A DNA stretch of 43,354 bases, from NCBI GenBank assembly GCA_905233545.1, contig CAJOEV010000042.1:1-43354 (forward strand), written 5' to 3'. Below, piece by piece: positions 8,533 to 17,912 of this stretch (position 1 is its first letter; every line of letters begins with the position of its first letter). Under the pieces are notes generated by a model. That model was not told the DNA's origin. It did not search any database and was given only the letters and a program-made list of their open reading frames with translations. This DNA comes from an uncultured Eubacterium sp. Its GTDB lineage: Bacteria; Bacillota; Clostridia; Oscillospirales; Acutalibacteraceae. A program made the translations under genes and the position numbers.

Positions 8533-9428
8533 TTACTCAAATGTAATACGCGGGTCAACTACTTTATAGAGTATATCGGTTATTAAGTTCATAATAACGA
8601 TAAGAGCCGCAAGAATAATAGTTGTTCCCATAATCATTGGATAGTCACGGTTTGTTATAGAGCTTACAAATGCGCGTCCGATTCCGGTGTTACTATGTAA
8701 GCAAGCATGGGTCCAAAATAAGTTAAAACGGGAATCAGTGAATTTTTCAGAGCATGTCCGAAAATGATATTTGTATTTGAAACACCTTTTGCTTTAGCTG
8801 TTCTGATGTAGTCCTGACCGAGAACATCGAGCATTGATGATCGAGTTAGCCTTGTTATGTACGCCATGGGGTATAGCGCAAGGGTTACAATCGGAAGAAC
8901 CAGACCGCTTGCTGTTGTGCCGTTTGCAGGAAGCAACTTAAGTGTAACTGCAAACAGAGCGAGAAGCAGCGAGCCCATTATGAATGAAGGCATCGAAACA
9001 AATGCGGTTGTAATAACCATAATTATTCTGTCGATAAACTTGTTCCTTCTCAGCGCGGCAATAGCTCCGAGAACAATTCCGACTATAGCGGAAAGCAGTG
9101 CTGCAAGAATTCCGAGCTTCATAGAGGTTTTTAATCCGTCAAAAATTATATCAATAACCATTCTTCCTCTTTGTTTAAGAGAGGGACCGAAATCGAATTT
9201 AGTGACGATATCCTTAAGATATGTTCCGTACTGCTCAATTAACGGCTTATCCAGCCCGTATTTAGCTTCCATAGCCTTCTGAACAGCAGCAGTTGTTGCT
9301 TTTTCACCGACAAATGGTCCGCCCGGAACAGCATGCATAACAAAAAATGTTACGGTTATAACTACCCAGACTGTAAAGATTGCCAGCAGTATTCTTTTCA
9401 GAATATAACGTAGTGTTTTTGTATTCAT
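8533..9428 (-). pseudogene. oppB: oppB permease gene interrupted by an internal deletion/frameshift
   Basis: From the ATG at 9428 (GGAGGAG upstream) the frame encodes a typical OppB permease: first helix, VMHAVPGGPF, and the EAA loop near DYIRTAKAKGVSNTNIIFGHAL, as far as MLAYIVT. There the frame breaks and stops at 8664. In another frame the expected C terminus resumes with GIGRAFVSSITNRDYP and runs to VDPRITFE with TAA at 8533-8535. The usual linking segment of roughly a dozen residues (GSFVVE...IP) is absent. The junction lies at 8684-8690, and from family knowledge I estimate a loss of about 34 nt. The rest of the operon is intact, so a real inactivating deletion and an assembly error are both possible. 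Confidence 0.85.
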
Positions 9429-9458
9429 ATTCTCCTCCAATTCTTTATTTACCTTATA

Positions 9459-9486
9459 ATTATATCATAAAATTGTAATATTTCAA
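9459..9486 (-). promoter_or_regulatory. Sigma-A promoter of the opp operon
   Basis: On the minus strand, TTGAAA (9486-9481), a 16-bp spacer and TATAAT (9464-9459), about 30 nt upstream of the oppB start. Confidence 0.65.
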
Positions 9487-9540
9487 TATTTTAATATAAA
9501 TTTTATAATTAAATTTGTATAATTTATATAAATATACCAA

Positions 9541-9571
9541 TAATAAAACCCCGAGATTTGATATCTCAGGG
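9541..9571 (-). terminator. Terminator of the GH36-GH43 operon
   Basis: On the minus strand, CCCTGAGAT (9571-9563) pairs with ATCTCGGGG (9557-9549, one G-T pair) and is followed by TTTTATTA. It lies just past the GH43 stop codon. Confidence 0.8.
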
Positions 9572-9579
9572 CATATAGA

Positions 9580-10428
9580 TTATTTTACTGTAATTGTATC
9601 ACCGTTCTCTGTTATTTCAACGAGTTTTACTTTTTCACTACCGGTCTTATTAGGTGAGTGGAATGTAAGATAAAGTTTATCGTTTGCCTTAAAAATCATT
9701 CCGTGTCCGCCGTCATCTGTAATAATCGGGTCAAGATGCTCAAAGTTTTCATTGAGCTTTCCGTCCTTGAAACGAACAAGAGCCTCAATATAACTGTCTC
9801 CTATAAAAGTTGACCAAATCATTAATAAGCTTTTGTTTTTTGTCCTGAACATAAACGGTCCGTCAGTGATATAATGCTGACCGTCCGCCTTTTTATCTGC
9901 CCAATAGGGTGAAGATGCGCTGAACAATGTAACGGGTTTGCTGATAATTTCTTTTAAATCATCACTAAGCTGCGCAAAACAAATGGTTCCGTCAATTATC
10001 TGGGTATGCTCGTGGCAGAAAATAATATACGGTTTTCCTTCTTCAACATATAATGTCCCGTCAAGGCATTCCCAATCATATGGAGTTACAGCGCCGTTAC
10101 TGTAAGGAACAAATGGACCTTCGGGTGTTTCGGCACACAGAATATATGTTCCTCTAAGGTTATTCGGCTTAGTAAAAGTTGCAAGCATAAAGTACATACC
10201 TTTATATTTATGTACCTCGGGAGCCCAGTTAACATTTGTATTGAGACCGTGTTCTTCTGAATTAAAGCATTCCTTCGGCTCACTCCAGTTGATTAAATCT
10301 TCGGAAGTGTATACGTCAAATCCTCCTGTGTGAGTACCGAAATCCGCAGCCCTTGTTCCGTACAGATAATATTTACTGTTTTCAGTAAATATAAAAGGAT
10401 CTCTTATATTTATTTCATCGCACTTCAA
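9580..10428 (-). CDS. GH43-type glycosidase, probable arabinofuranosidase/xylosidase
   Basis: A 282-aa five-bladed beta-propeller protein without a signal peptide. Seen: the catalytic base Asp in IRDPFIF (D10), the blade motif NWAPEVHKY (about 68-75), the LDGTLYVEEGKPYIIF blade (D123) and YITDGPFMFR (about 186-195). In most GH43 proteins the last motif carries the general acid Glu (EGP); here it is Asp, so the acid may be another residue or the subfamily is unusual. The start is TTG at 10428, one base after the GH36 stop, with GAGG nine bases upstream. No ATG precedes the D10 motif, so a TTG start is required. Cotranscription with an alpha-galactosidase suggests hydrolysis of imported side-chain oligosaccharides. 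The exact sugar is not known. Confidence 0.75.
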   Translation of the reverse strand: MKCDEINIRDPFIFTENSKYYLYGTRAADFGTHTGGFDVYTSEDLINWSEPKECFNSEEHGLNTNVNWAPEVHKYKGMYFMLATFTKPNNLRGTYILCAETPEGPFVPYSNGAVTPYDWECLDGTLYVEEGKPYIIFCHEHTQIIDGTICFAQLSDDLKEIISKPVTLFSASSPYWADKKADGQHYITDGPFMFRTKNKSLLMIWSTFIGDSYIEALVRFKDGKLNENFEHLDPIITDDGGHGMIFKANDKLYLTFHSPNKTGSEKVKLVEITENGDTITVK

Positions 10429-10429
10429 A

Positions 10430-12517
10430 CTATTTTACCTCATCAATAATTATTATATCATTATAGTACTGCTCACGAATCTCAAGCGATATTCCTGCAT
10501 TTTTCAGATAAGCGCCGCTTTTAACTATTGTTTCATTATTGAAAGTGAAAGAATACTTCTTGTTATCGTCAAGTCCTTTAATATAGAGCGGAATTTTCTT
10601 TTTAAAGCATCTTGTGTTAACCGCTGCGATAAACAGAACTGCTTTGCTTTTATCCTCACTAACATAGATATCGGATGATATTTCATCTTCATCAAGATTA
10701 AGCAGACGATAGAGGTCACCGAACTGTATTGTTTCTCTGATACTCTTGTAGAATTCAATATATTCTTTTGAAATTCTCATGTCCTCTTCGGAATACTTTT
10801 GCATATTTCCTCCGAGACTTAATGAGCCCCTCATTGCAACATGAAATCTGAAATCAAGGGGTGTTTTTCTGTTATAACCTACTGTGTCGGTTACCCAGGC
10901 TCTCATTGCTTTTGTCGGTCTTGTCAGAGTATATCCGTTTTGGATTGCGAGTCTGTCAATGGCGTCTGTATTATCACTGGTCCAAATCATATCAAAATGC
11001 CTGAAAGCACCCCAATCTGCTCTGCCGCCGCCCGAAGAACAGCATTCAAACTGAACATGGGGATGTTCTTTTCTCAGCCTGTCGACAAGGTCATAAACTG
11101 CCTTAGTGTGAAGGTACCAAAGCATTTTCGGATGCTCTAAGTTTTCAGCGCCGACTTCCGAGAAAGGTCTGTTCATATCCCATTTAATATATTTAATGTT
11201 ATGGTCAGTCAGAAGTTTGTTTAAGCAGTTGTAGAGATAATTTTGAACTTCAGGTTTGGTCATGTTCAGAACGAGCTGATTTCTCAGTTCTGATGGCTTT
11301 CTTGTATTATAATGATATGTCCAGTCGGGATGATTTCTGAATAAATCGCTGTCAGGATTAACCATCTCGGGCTCAACCCATAGTCCGAAATCCATACCAA
11401 GATTGTTTACATTATTAATTAATTCATTAAGCCCGTTCGGAAACTTATCTTTGTTAACATACCAGTCGCCGAGACCTGCATGGTCATCCTTTCTTTCACC
11501 GAACCATCCGTCATCCATAACAAACAGTTCAACGCCTGCCTGTGCTGCTTTTTCGGCAAGGCGGGACTGGTCAGCTGTGTTCACATCGAAATATGTTGCT
11601 TCCCACGAATTATATAAAACAGGGAGGGGAGCTTTAGCAAATTCACTCGGAAAAACATGATTGATTGCAAATCGGTTAAGACTTCTTGACATGTTTCCGA
11701 ATCCCTGAGTAAATCCAAAATGAATTTTTGGCGTATCAAAGCTTTCTGAGCCTTTAAGCACATATTCAAAATCGAAATCGTTTAAGCCTATGCCAATCCT
11801 TGTTTTACCGTATAAATATCTGTTTGCTTCAACCTTAAAACTTCCGCTGTATTCAAGCACTGCAAAGTAAACATTTCCGCTGTTTTCATCAGCATTTTGG
11901 TATGCAACAAACTGTGGAGAATTGTTATGGGAGCTTGTTCCGCGCCTGCTTTCAAAAACAAGCGAGCCACCGTCGAGTTTCGTCTTTGTTTCTGTGAATT
12001 CTGCGCCCCATGAGCCGTTTGTATTTTTGAAAGTATACGGCTTAACACCGGGAAGGGTGAATTCACCGCTATAGAGCTTTTCAAAAATAATGCTGTCATT
12101 ACCGTTATTCTTAACGGTTACCCATTTGGTGATTATATCTGAATCATTATAGGTTTCATAATTAAGTATTATTTCAAGCGGATAATGTTTATCTTTGAAA
12201 TACAGTTTTAAATTATTATCGTTTATCTCACTTTTAATAAAGTCAAGTGATATTTCTCTGCATCCGTCAGAAAATGTTGCTTTAATATCAACATTTCTGT
12301 ACATTGTAAGTCCGAATGGCGTGTATTCCTGTGCCATTTCGTCAAGGTCAGTGTGGTTTGAAGTTAAAAATCCGCAGTAGTCTGCCTGATAGTCTTCTAT
12401 CGGGCATTTTTCACCCCAGTAATAGAAGCGATTAAAGCCGTTTTTATCCACTCCGACAACATAATGATTAAATTTTGTTTGAATTATAAATATATTATTG
12501 TGATTGATAATAGACAT
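10430..12517 (-). CDS. GH36 alpha-galactosidase
   Basis: A 695-aa family 36 alpha-galactosidase, close to the usual 720-750 aa of the bacterial intracellular group. Seen: N-terminal beta-sandwich; barrel start with VMDDGWFG (about 333-340); GLWVEPEMVNPDSDL; nucleophile Asp in KWDMNRPFSE (D447); ECCSSGGGRAD (about 491-501); acid/base region WTSDNTD (512-518). It removes terminal alpha-galactose from raffinose-family sugars or galactomannan fragments, in the cytoplasm as there is no signal. ATG at 12517 with GGAG upstream. It is first in an operon with the GH43 gene and divergent from an AraC regulator, its likely activator. A galactomannan link with the GH130 and GH5 genes of this window is an inference. 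Confidence 0.9.
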   Translation of the reverse strand: MSIINHNNIFIIQTKFNHYVVGVDKNGFNRFYYWGEKCPIEDYQADYCGFLTSNHTDLDEMAQEYTPFGLTMYRNVDIKATFSDGCREISLDFIKSEINDNNLKLYFKDKHYPLEIILNYETYNDSDIITKWVTVKNNGNDSIIFEKLYSGEFTLPGVKPYTFKNTNGSWGAEFTETKTKLDGGSLVFESRRGTSSHNNSPQFVAYQNADENSGNVYFAVLEYSGSFKVEANRYLYGKTRIGIGLNDFDFEYVLKGSESFDTPKIHFGFTQGFGNMSRSLNRFAINHVFPSEFAKAPLPVLYNSWEATYFDVNTADQSRLAEKAAQAGVELFVMDDGWFGERKDDHAGLGDWYVNKDKFPNGLNELINNVNNLGMDFGLWVEPEMVNPDSDLFRNHPDWTYHYNTRKPSELRNQLVLNMTKPEVQNYLYNCLNKLLTDHNIKYIKWDMNRPFSEVGAENLEHPKMLWYLHTKAVYDLVDRLRKEHPHVQFECCSSGGGRADWGAFRHFDMIWTSDNTDAIDRLAIQNGYTLTRPTKAMRAWVTDTVGYNRKTPLDFRFHVAMRGSLSLGGNMQKYSEEDMRISKEYIEFYKSIRETIQFGDLYRLLNLDEDEISSDIYVSEDKSKAVLFIAAVNTRCFKKKIPLYIKGLDDNKKYSFTFNNETIVKSGAYLKNAGISLEIREQYYNDIIIIDEVK

Positions 12518-12556
12518 ATTTTACTCCAATTATTGATTTATTTTAAGGTTTGTTGT

Positions 12557-12562
12557 ATTATA
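12557..12562 (-). promoter_or_regulatory. Candidate -10 box of the GH36-GH43 operon
   Basis: A consensus TATAAT on the minus strand lies about 40 nt upstream of the GH36 start, but no good -35 hexamer is found 16-18 bp further up. This is typical of a promoter that needs an activator and would fit the divergent AraC-type gene. Confidence 0.45.
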
Positions 12563-12631
12563 AAACTAACATAACACATTTAATCGGAAAATAATATAGA
12601 AAATTTCACAGAATTTGTTAGGAAAATTACT

Positions 12632-13438
12632 ATGATTGAAAATTTTAATAATTTTACATCTTTTAATAACCCCGATGACCCTGTCAGTGTTTTTTTTGTC
12701 GGCGAAACCTGGTGCGACAAGTCGTTTAAAATAACAAGGGAATGTTCCGATTTAACAGCTCTTGAATACATAATTGACGGAACGGGAACTCTTGAAATTG
12801 AAGGTCAGATTTACAGTCCTTCAAAGGGTGATGTTTATTTTTTGAAAGAGGGGACAAATCACTGTTATACAGCTGATGAAAATGAACCGTGGCATAAAAT
12901 CTGGATTGTTTTCGGCGGCGAATTTGCTAATGCAATGATTGAAAACTATCTTCCGGGTGACACATACTATTTTCCGAACTGTGCTGTTAAGCAGTATTTT
13001 GAAGAGATTTTAAAGATTTCCCAAGGCAATTATCCATATGATGTTATGGTTAACAAAATTACCTCTCAGCTTCTTGAAATATTTATTAGTATAAGGGATA
13101 TGAAAAGGTATGAAAGTGAAGACCTTGCCGAAATAATAAAAGATTATCTTGATGAATCCGTTGAAGAGGAATTTGTTCTTGATAAGCTTTGTGAGGATGT
13201 AAACTATTCGAAGAACTATGTTATAAATGTATTTAAGGCAAAGTATGGAATAACACCTTATAAGTATTTTATTGCCCGAAAAATCGAAGTTTCAAAATCT
13301 TATTTGACAAACACAAATATAAGTATTAGCGAAATTGCAAAAATCCTGCATTATGCCGACCAGCAGTATTTCTCAACTGTGTTCAAAAACTCACAGGGAA
13401 TATCACCGTTAAAATTCCGAAGGCAGACAAGAAAATAG
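12632..13438 (+). CDS. AraC-family transcriptional regulator
   Basis: A 268-aa regulator. The N-terminal half is a cupin-like sugar-sensing domain (LEYIIDGTGTLEIEGQIYSPSKGDVYFLKEG, given by position: residues about 45-78). The C-terminal 100 residues hold the two helix-turn-helix units of the family: LCEDVNYSKNYVINVFKAKY, then ISISEIAKILHYADQQYFST and the closing GISPLKFRRQ. It is divergently transcribed from the GH36-GH43 operon, 114 bp away, the usual position of a local activator responding to the sugar that operon releases. ATG at 12632 with AGGA upstream. The effector cannot be told from sequence. Confidence 0.9.
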   Translation: MIENFNNFTSFNNPDDPVSVFFVGETWCDKSFKITRECSDLTALEYIIDGTGTLEIEGQIYSPSKGDVYFLKEGTNHCYTADENEPWHKIWIVFGGEFANAMIENYLPGDTYYFPNCAVKQYFEEILKISQGNYPYDVMVNKITSQLLEIFISIRDMKRYESEDLAEIIKDYLDESVEEEFVLDKLCEDVNYSKNYVINVFKAKYGITPYKYFIARKIEVSKSYLTNTNISISEIAKILHYADQQYFSTVFKNSQGISPLKFRRQTRK

Positions 13439-13450
13439 TGAAGATTTATA

Positions 13451-13480
13451 AAAATGAATGCGTTTTTACACATTCATTTT
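13451..13480 (+). terminator. Terminator of the AraC-type gene
   Basis: AAAATGAATG (13451-13460) pairs with CATTCATTTT (13471-13480) around a 10-nt loop and is followed by TATTTTC. Confidence 0.7.
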
Positions 13481-13522
13481 TATTTTCTGCTTTTGTGTAA
13501 ATATTATTTATATAGATTATTC

Positions 13523-13552
13523 TTGACTTTTTAATACAACATATTGTATAAT
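13523..13552 (+). promoter_or_regulatory. Promoter of the topoisomerase pair
   Basis: TTGACT (13523-13528), an 18-bp spacer and TATAAT (13547-13552), 36 nt upstream of the TTG start at 13589. Confidence 0.65.
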
Positions 13553-13588
13553 CACTGCGTATGCATACTTCTTATGGGAGGAATCATT

Positions 13589-15568
13589 TTGGCAAAAAAG
13601 GCTTACGGAAACGAAAGTATCGTATCACTCAAGGGTGCCGACAGAGTTCGTAAACGCCCGGCGGTAATATTTGGCTCGGACGGAATTGAAGGCTGCGAGC
13701 ATTCAATTTTTGAAATTATGAGTAACTCTATTGACGAGGCAAGAGAAGGTCACGGCAATAAGATTATCATAACCAAATATCTTGACGGCTCGGTTGAAGT
13801 TCAGGATTTCGGACGCGGTATTCCTGTTGATTATAACAAGAATGAGGATAAGTATAACTGGGAGCTTCTGTTCTGTGAACTCTATGCCGGCGGAAAGTAC
13901 GGTAACGGTGGAGATAACTATGAGTTTTCTCTCGGCTTGAACGGACTCGGTCTGTGTGCAACTCAGTATGCTTCGGAATACATGGACGCTGAAATTAAAT
14001 CGGGCGGATTCAAATATAATCTTCATTTTGAACACGGCGAAAATGTCGGCGGACTGTCCAAAGAGCCCTATGGCAAAAGGGGCGATACGGGCACAAGAAT
14101 CAAATGGAAACCCGATTTAAAGGTTTTCACGGATATAAATGTTCCTGTTTCATATTTTCAGGAAACAATAAAGCGCCAGGCAATAGTTAATGATAATATA
14201 ACCTTCATTTTCAAAAACCAGATAAGCTCATCCAATTTTGAAAAGTTCGAATATTGCTATCAAAACGGTATTCAGGACTATGTCAAAGAGCTTGCAGGTG
14301 AAAAGGCGTTTACAACACCCCAGTACTGGGAGTGTGAAAGAGTCGGACGCGACAGAGAAGACCTTGATGACTATAAGCTGAAAATCAAGGCAGCTCTCTG
14401 TTTTTCACTGAATACTCAGTTAAAGGAATACTATCATAATTCAAGCTTTCTTGAGCACGGTGGAGCTCCTGAGAAGGCTTTTCGAAGTGCGTTTGTAAAT
14501 CAGATAAATTCATATCTTAAAACGAGCAATAAATTCAATAAAACCGATTCCCAGATAAACATTCAGGATGTTGAAGAATGCGTTATTTTTGTTGTTTCTT
14601 CGTTTTCAACGCAGACTTCATATGAAAACCAGACAAAAAAGGCTATTACCAATAAGTTTATCCAGGAAGCAATGACTGATTTCTTCAGAAAACAGCTTGA
14701 GGTATACTTTATTGAAAATAAGACGGAAGCGGATAAAATAGCGGACCAGATGCTTATTAATATGCGCTCCAGAATCAAAGCGGAAAAAACAAGAAAGAAT
14801 CTTAAAACAACCCTGCAGTCAAAGGTTGATATGACAAACCGAATTCAGAAGTTTGTTGACTGCCGTTCAAAAGATGTTTCTGAAAGAGAAATCTTTATTG
14901 TTGAGGGTGATTCTGCTCTCGGTGCCTGCAAACAGGCAAGGGACGCAAATTTCCAGGCGCTTATGCCCGTAAGAGGTAAGATTCTCAACTGCTTGAAAGC
15001 AGACTATGACAAGATTTTTAAGAGCGAAATTATAACCGATTTAATAAAGGTACTCGGGTGTGGTGTTGAGGTTAAAAGCAAGGCTGCAAAGGATGTTTCG
15101 CTCTTTGATATGGACGCTCTGCGTTGGAATAAAATTATGATTTGTACCGATGCCGATGTCGACGGTTTCCAGATCAGAACTCTTATTTTAACTATGATTT
15201 ACCGCCTTATGCCGAGACTTATCGAAGAGGGCAAGGTATATATTGCTGAGTCTCCGCTGTATGAGGTAACGTGCAAAGACCAGACTTATTTTGCTTATAA
15301 CGAAATAGAAATGGACGAAATTAAAGCAGAAATCGGCGATAAGAGCTATACCGTTCAGCGTTCAAAAGGTCTTGGCGAAAACGAAGCCGATATGATGAAT
15401 TTAACAACTATGAATCCTGCAACAAGAAGACTCATTCAGGTAACTCCGGATGAAGCGGAAGAAACATCGAAAATGTTTGATTTGCTTTTGGGTGACAATC
15501 TTGACGGCAGAAAAGAATATATCGCAGATTACGGTCATCTTTATCTTGATGCCGCTGATGTAAGCTAA
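13589..15568 (+). CDS. Divergent type IIA topoisomerase ATPase subunit (ParE/GyrB-like)
   Basis: A 659-aa ATPase/toprim subunit. Seen: GHKL ATPase motifs with catalytic Glu and Asn in FEIMSNSIDEA (E42, N46), QDFGRGIPVD (about 72-81, usually DNGRGIPV), GLNGLGLCATQ (usually GLHGVG); toprim motifs IFIVEGDSALGACKQ, LMPVRGKILN, CTDADVDGFQIRTL; and the late QRSKGLGENEAD. All catalytic residues are kept, but many near-invariant neighbours differ from standard GyrB/ParE, so this is a side branch, perhaps the second (topoisomerase IV-like) enzyme of Clostridia. The start is TTG at 13589 because GGGAGG lies 8 nt before it and in-frame upstream codons overlap the promoter. It lies 16 nt before the ParC-like gene and surely forms one complex with it. 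Confidence 0.85.
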   Translation: MAKKAYGNESIVSLKGADRVRKRPAVIFGSDGIEGCEHSIFEIMSNSIDEAREGHGNKIIITKYLDGSVEVQDFGRGIPVDYNKNEDKYNWELLFCELYAGGKYGNGGDNYEFSLGLNGLGLCATQYASEYMDAEIKSGGFKYNLHFEHGENVGGLSKEPYGKRGDTGTRIKWKPDLKVFTDINVPVSYFQETIKRQAIVNDNITFIFKNQISSSNFEKFEYCYQNGIQDYVKELAGEKAFTTPQYWECERVGRDREDLDDYKLKIKAALCFSLNTQLKEYYHNSSFLEHGGAPEKAFRSAFVNQINSYLKTSNKFNKTDSQINIQDVEECVIFVVSSFSTQTSYENQTKKAITNKFIQEAMTDFFRKQLEVYFIENKTEADKIADQMLINMRSRIKAEKTRKNLKTTLQSKVDMTNRIQKFVDCRSKDVSEREIFIVEGDSALGACKQARDANFQALMPVRGKILNCLKADYDKIFKSEIITDLIKVLGCGVEVKSKAAKDVSLFDMDALRWNKIMICTDADVDGFQIRTLILTMIYRLMPRLIEEGKVYIAESPLYEVTCKDQTYFAYNEIEMDEIKAEIGDKSYTVQRSKGLGENEADMMNLTTMNPATRRLIQVTPDEAEETSKMFDLLLGDNLDGRKEYIADYGHLYLDAADVS

Positions 15569-15584
15569 GAGGGGAGGTATTATT

Positions 15585-17822
15585 TTGGCAAGAAGAAAAA
15601 AAGAAGAAGTCGTTAATACCAATCCATTGGCTGATAATGTTCATATTCAGGGTGCAGGTACGGTTAAAAGCGAAAACATTGTTGAAACACTGAAATCAAA
15701 CTATATGCCCTATGCGATGAGCGTTATTTTATCGCGTGCAATCCCTGAAATAGACGGATTCAAGCCCTCTCACAGAAAGCTTCTTTACACAATGTATAAT
15801 ATGGGACTTTTACAGGGCAAGACAATAAAAAGTGCTAATATTGTCGGAAGAACAATGCAGCTTAATCCCCACGGCGATGCTTCAATTTATGAAACAATGA
15901 TTCGTCTTTCAAGGGGTAATGAGAGTCTTTTATATCCCTATATTGAGTCAAAAGGTAATTTCGGTAAAGCGTATTCAAGAAATATGATGTATGCCGCTTC
16001 CCGATACACCGAGGCTAAGCTTGCTCCGATTTCTAAAGAGCTTTTTGAGGATATTAATAAAGACACTGTTGACTTTGTTGATAACTACGATAACACCATG
16101 CAGGAGCCGACACTGCTTCCTGTAACATTCCCGTCCATTCTTGCAAATGTAACAACGGGTATTGCTGTCGGAATGGCATCATCAATAGCATCTTTTAATC
16201 TCGGCGAGCTTTGTGAAACAACTATTGCGCTTATAAAGAATCCCGACCTTGATGTTTCGGAAACACTTTTAGCTCCTGATTTTGTGGGCGGCGGATATGT
16301 TATATATGATAAAGCGGAGCTTGATAAGATTTACCGTACAGGCAGGGGCTCGGTTAAAGTCAGAGCAAAGTATAAGTATGATAAATCATATAACTGCATT
16401 GACATAACCGAAATTCCTCCTACAACAACAAGTGAAGCTATAATTGATAAAGTTGTTGAGCTTGTTAAAACGAATAAAGTTAAAGAGCTCAATGATATTC
16501 GTGATGAAACAGACTTAAAAGGTCTGAGAATAACTCTTGATTTAAAGCGCGGTGTTGATGCAGACGCATTTATGACCAAGCTTTATAAACTGACACCTCT
16601 TGAGGATGTTTTCTCGTGCAATTTCAATGTTCTAATTAAGGGTTATCCAAAAGTGCTCGGAGTTACTGATATTCTCAGGGAATGGATACTTTTCAGACTT
16701 GAATGCATTCGCAGAAGAACTCAGTTCACACTCGATAAAAAGGCTCAGAGACTGCATTTACTTGAAGGTCTTGAAAAAATCCTTCTCGACATCGATAAAG
16801 CAATTAAAATCATCAGAGAAACCGAATCTGAAAGCGACGTTGTTCCGAATCTTATGATTGGCTTCGGAATTGATAAGATGCAGGCAGAATTTGTTGCTGA
16901 AATCAAGCTTCGTCATCTTAACAGAGAATACATCCTGAAACGCACAAAGGATATTGAAAACCTTAAAAAAGAGATTGAAGAACTCGGCTCAATTCTTCAA
17001 AGTAAGAATAAGCAGAAAAAGATTATTATCAGGGAACTTACCGAGGTTGCAAAGAAGTATTCAAGCGAAAGAAAATCCGAAATCCTCTATGAGATTGAAG
17101 AATACGATGCAAGCGTTGCCGCTGAAATTCCCGATTATCCCGTTACACTGTTCATTACTAAAGAAGGTTATCTCAATAAAATCAGAACTGCTAACCTTCG
17201 AATGAGCGGTGAACAGAAGGTTAAGGAAGGCGACAGAGTCGAAAAGATATTTGAATGCTCTAACCGCGATGAAATTCTTGCTTTCACCGATAAGGCTCAG
17301 GTTTATAAGGCAAAGGTAGATGATTTTGCCGATTCTAAGGCTTCTCAGTTGGGCACCTTTGTTGCATCAAAGCTTCAGATGGAAAGCAATGAAAAGGTTG
17401 TATACATCTGCGTTATCCATGAATACAAGGGCTATATGATTTTCGCTTTCGAAAACGGCAAGGTTGCAAAGGTTGATATATCTGCATATCAGACGAAAAC
17501 AAACAGAAAGAAGCTCATAAATGCTTATTCTGCAAAGTCACCGCTTAGCTGTATTGAGTATATAGTAGAGGATACAGAGCTTGTTCTTTGTGCTTCAAAC
17601 GGAAGAATGCTTATTCTCAACACAGGAGCGCTTACACCCAAATCAACTAAGGACACAATCGGTGTTTCTGTGATGACTCTTAAAAAGAACAGCCGTCTTG
17701 AGTCAATGCATTATTATCAGGAAGGTGAATTTGAAAAAGCATGGAGATTCAGAACAAAGAATCTTCCCGCTGCGGGCGCCGTTCCGGGACCTGCTGATAA
17801 TACCGCACAGTTATCTTTTTAA
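15585..17822 (+). CDS. Divergent type IIA topoisomerase cleavage subunit (ParC/GyrA-like)
   Basis: A 745-aa DNA-cleaving subunit. Seen: YMPYAMSVILSRAIPEIDGFK (positions 40-60), the quinolone-pocket segment NPHGDASIYETM (94-105; His is usual in place of the first Asn), the catalytic Tyr in AASRYTEAKL (Y141), a coiled tower region (about 420-470) and a C-terminal beta-pinwheel-like region of repeated strands (from about 515). I see no clear GyrA box (QRRGGKG), which favours a decatenating topoisomerase IV role over gyrase. TTG start at 15585 with GGGGAGG upstream, like its partner. It ends the two-gene operon; secG has its own promoter. Confidence 0.85.
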   Translation: MARRKKEEVVNTNPLADNVHIQGAGTVKSENIVETLKSNYMPYAMSVILSRAIPEIDGFKPSHRKLLYTMYNMGLLQGKTIKSANIVGRTMQLNPHGDASIYETMIRLSRGNESLLYPYIESKGNFGKAYSRNMMYAASRYTEAKLAPISKELFEDINKDTVDFVDNYDNTMQEPTLLPVTFPSILANVTTGIAVGMASSIASFNLGELCETTIALIKNPDLDVSETLLAPDFVGGGYVIYDKAELDKIYRTGRGSVKVRAKYKYDKSYNCIDITEIPPTTTSEAIIDKVVELVKTNKVKELNDIRDETDLKGLRITLDLKRGVDADAFMTKLYKLTPLEDVFSCNFNVLIKGYPKVLGVTDILREWILFRLECIRRRTQFTLDKKAQRLHLLEGLEKILLDIDKAIKIIRETESESDVVPNLMIGFGIDKMQAEFVAEIKLRHLNREYILKRTKDIENLKKEIEELGSILQSKNKQKKIIIRELTEVAKKYSSERKSEILYEIEEYDASVAAEIPDYPVTLFITKEGYLNKIRTANLRMSGEQKVKEGDRVEKIFECSNRDEILAFTDKAQVYKAKVDDFADSKASQLGTFVASKLQMESNEKVVYICVIHEYKGYMIFAFENGKVAKVDISAYQTKTNRKKLINAYSAKSPLSCIEYIVEDTELVLCASNGRMLILNTGALTPKSTKDTIGVSVMTLKKNSRLESMHYYQEGEFEKAWRFRTKNLPAAGAVPGPADNTAQLSF

Positions 17823-17849
17823 TAAATTTTTAAGAGGGTAAAAAAGTAC

Positions 17850-17878
17850 TTGCAATATTAAATCTATTATGCTATAAT
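17850..17878 (+). promoter_or_regulatory. Promoter of secG
   Basis: TTGCAA (17850-17855), a 17-bp spacer and TATAAT (17873-17878), 35 nt before the secG ATG. Confidence 0.7.
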
Positions 17879-17912
17879 TCTCAAGTGTTATTAATACTAC
17901 GGAGGTAATATT

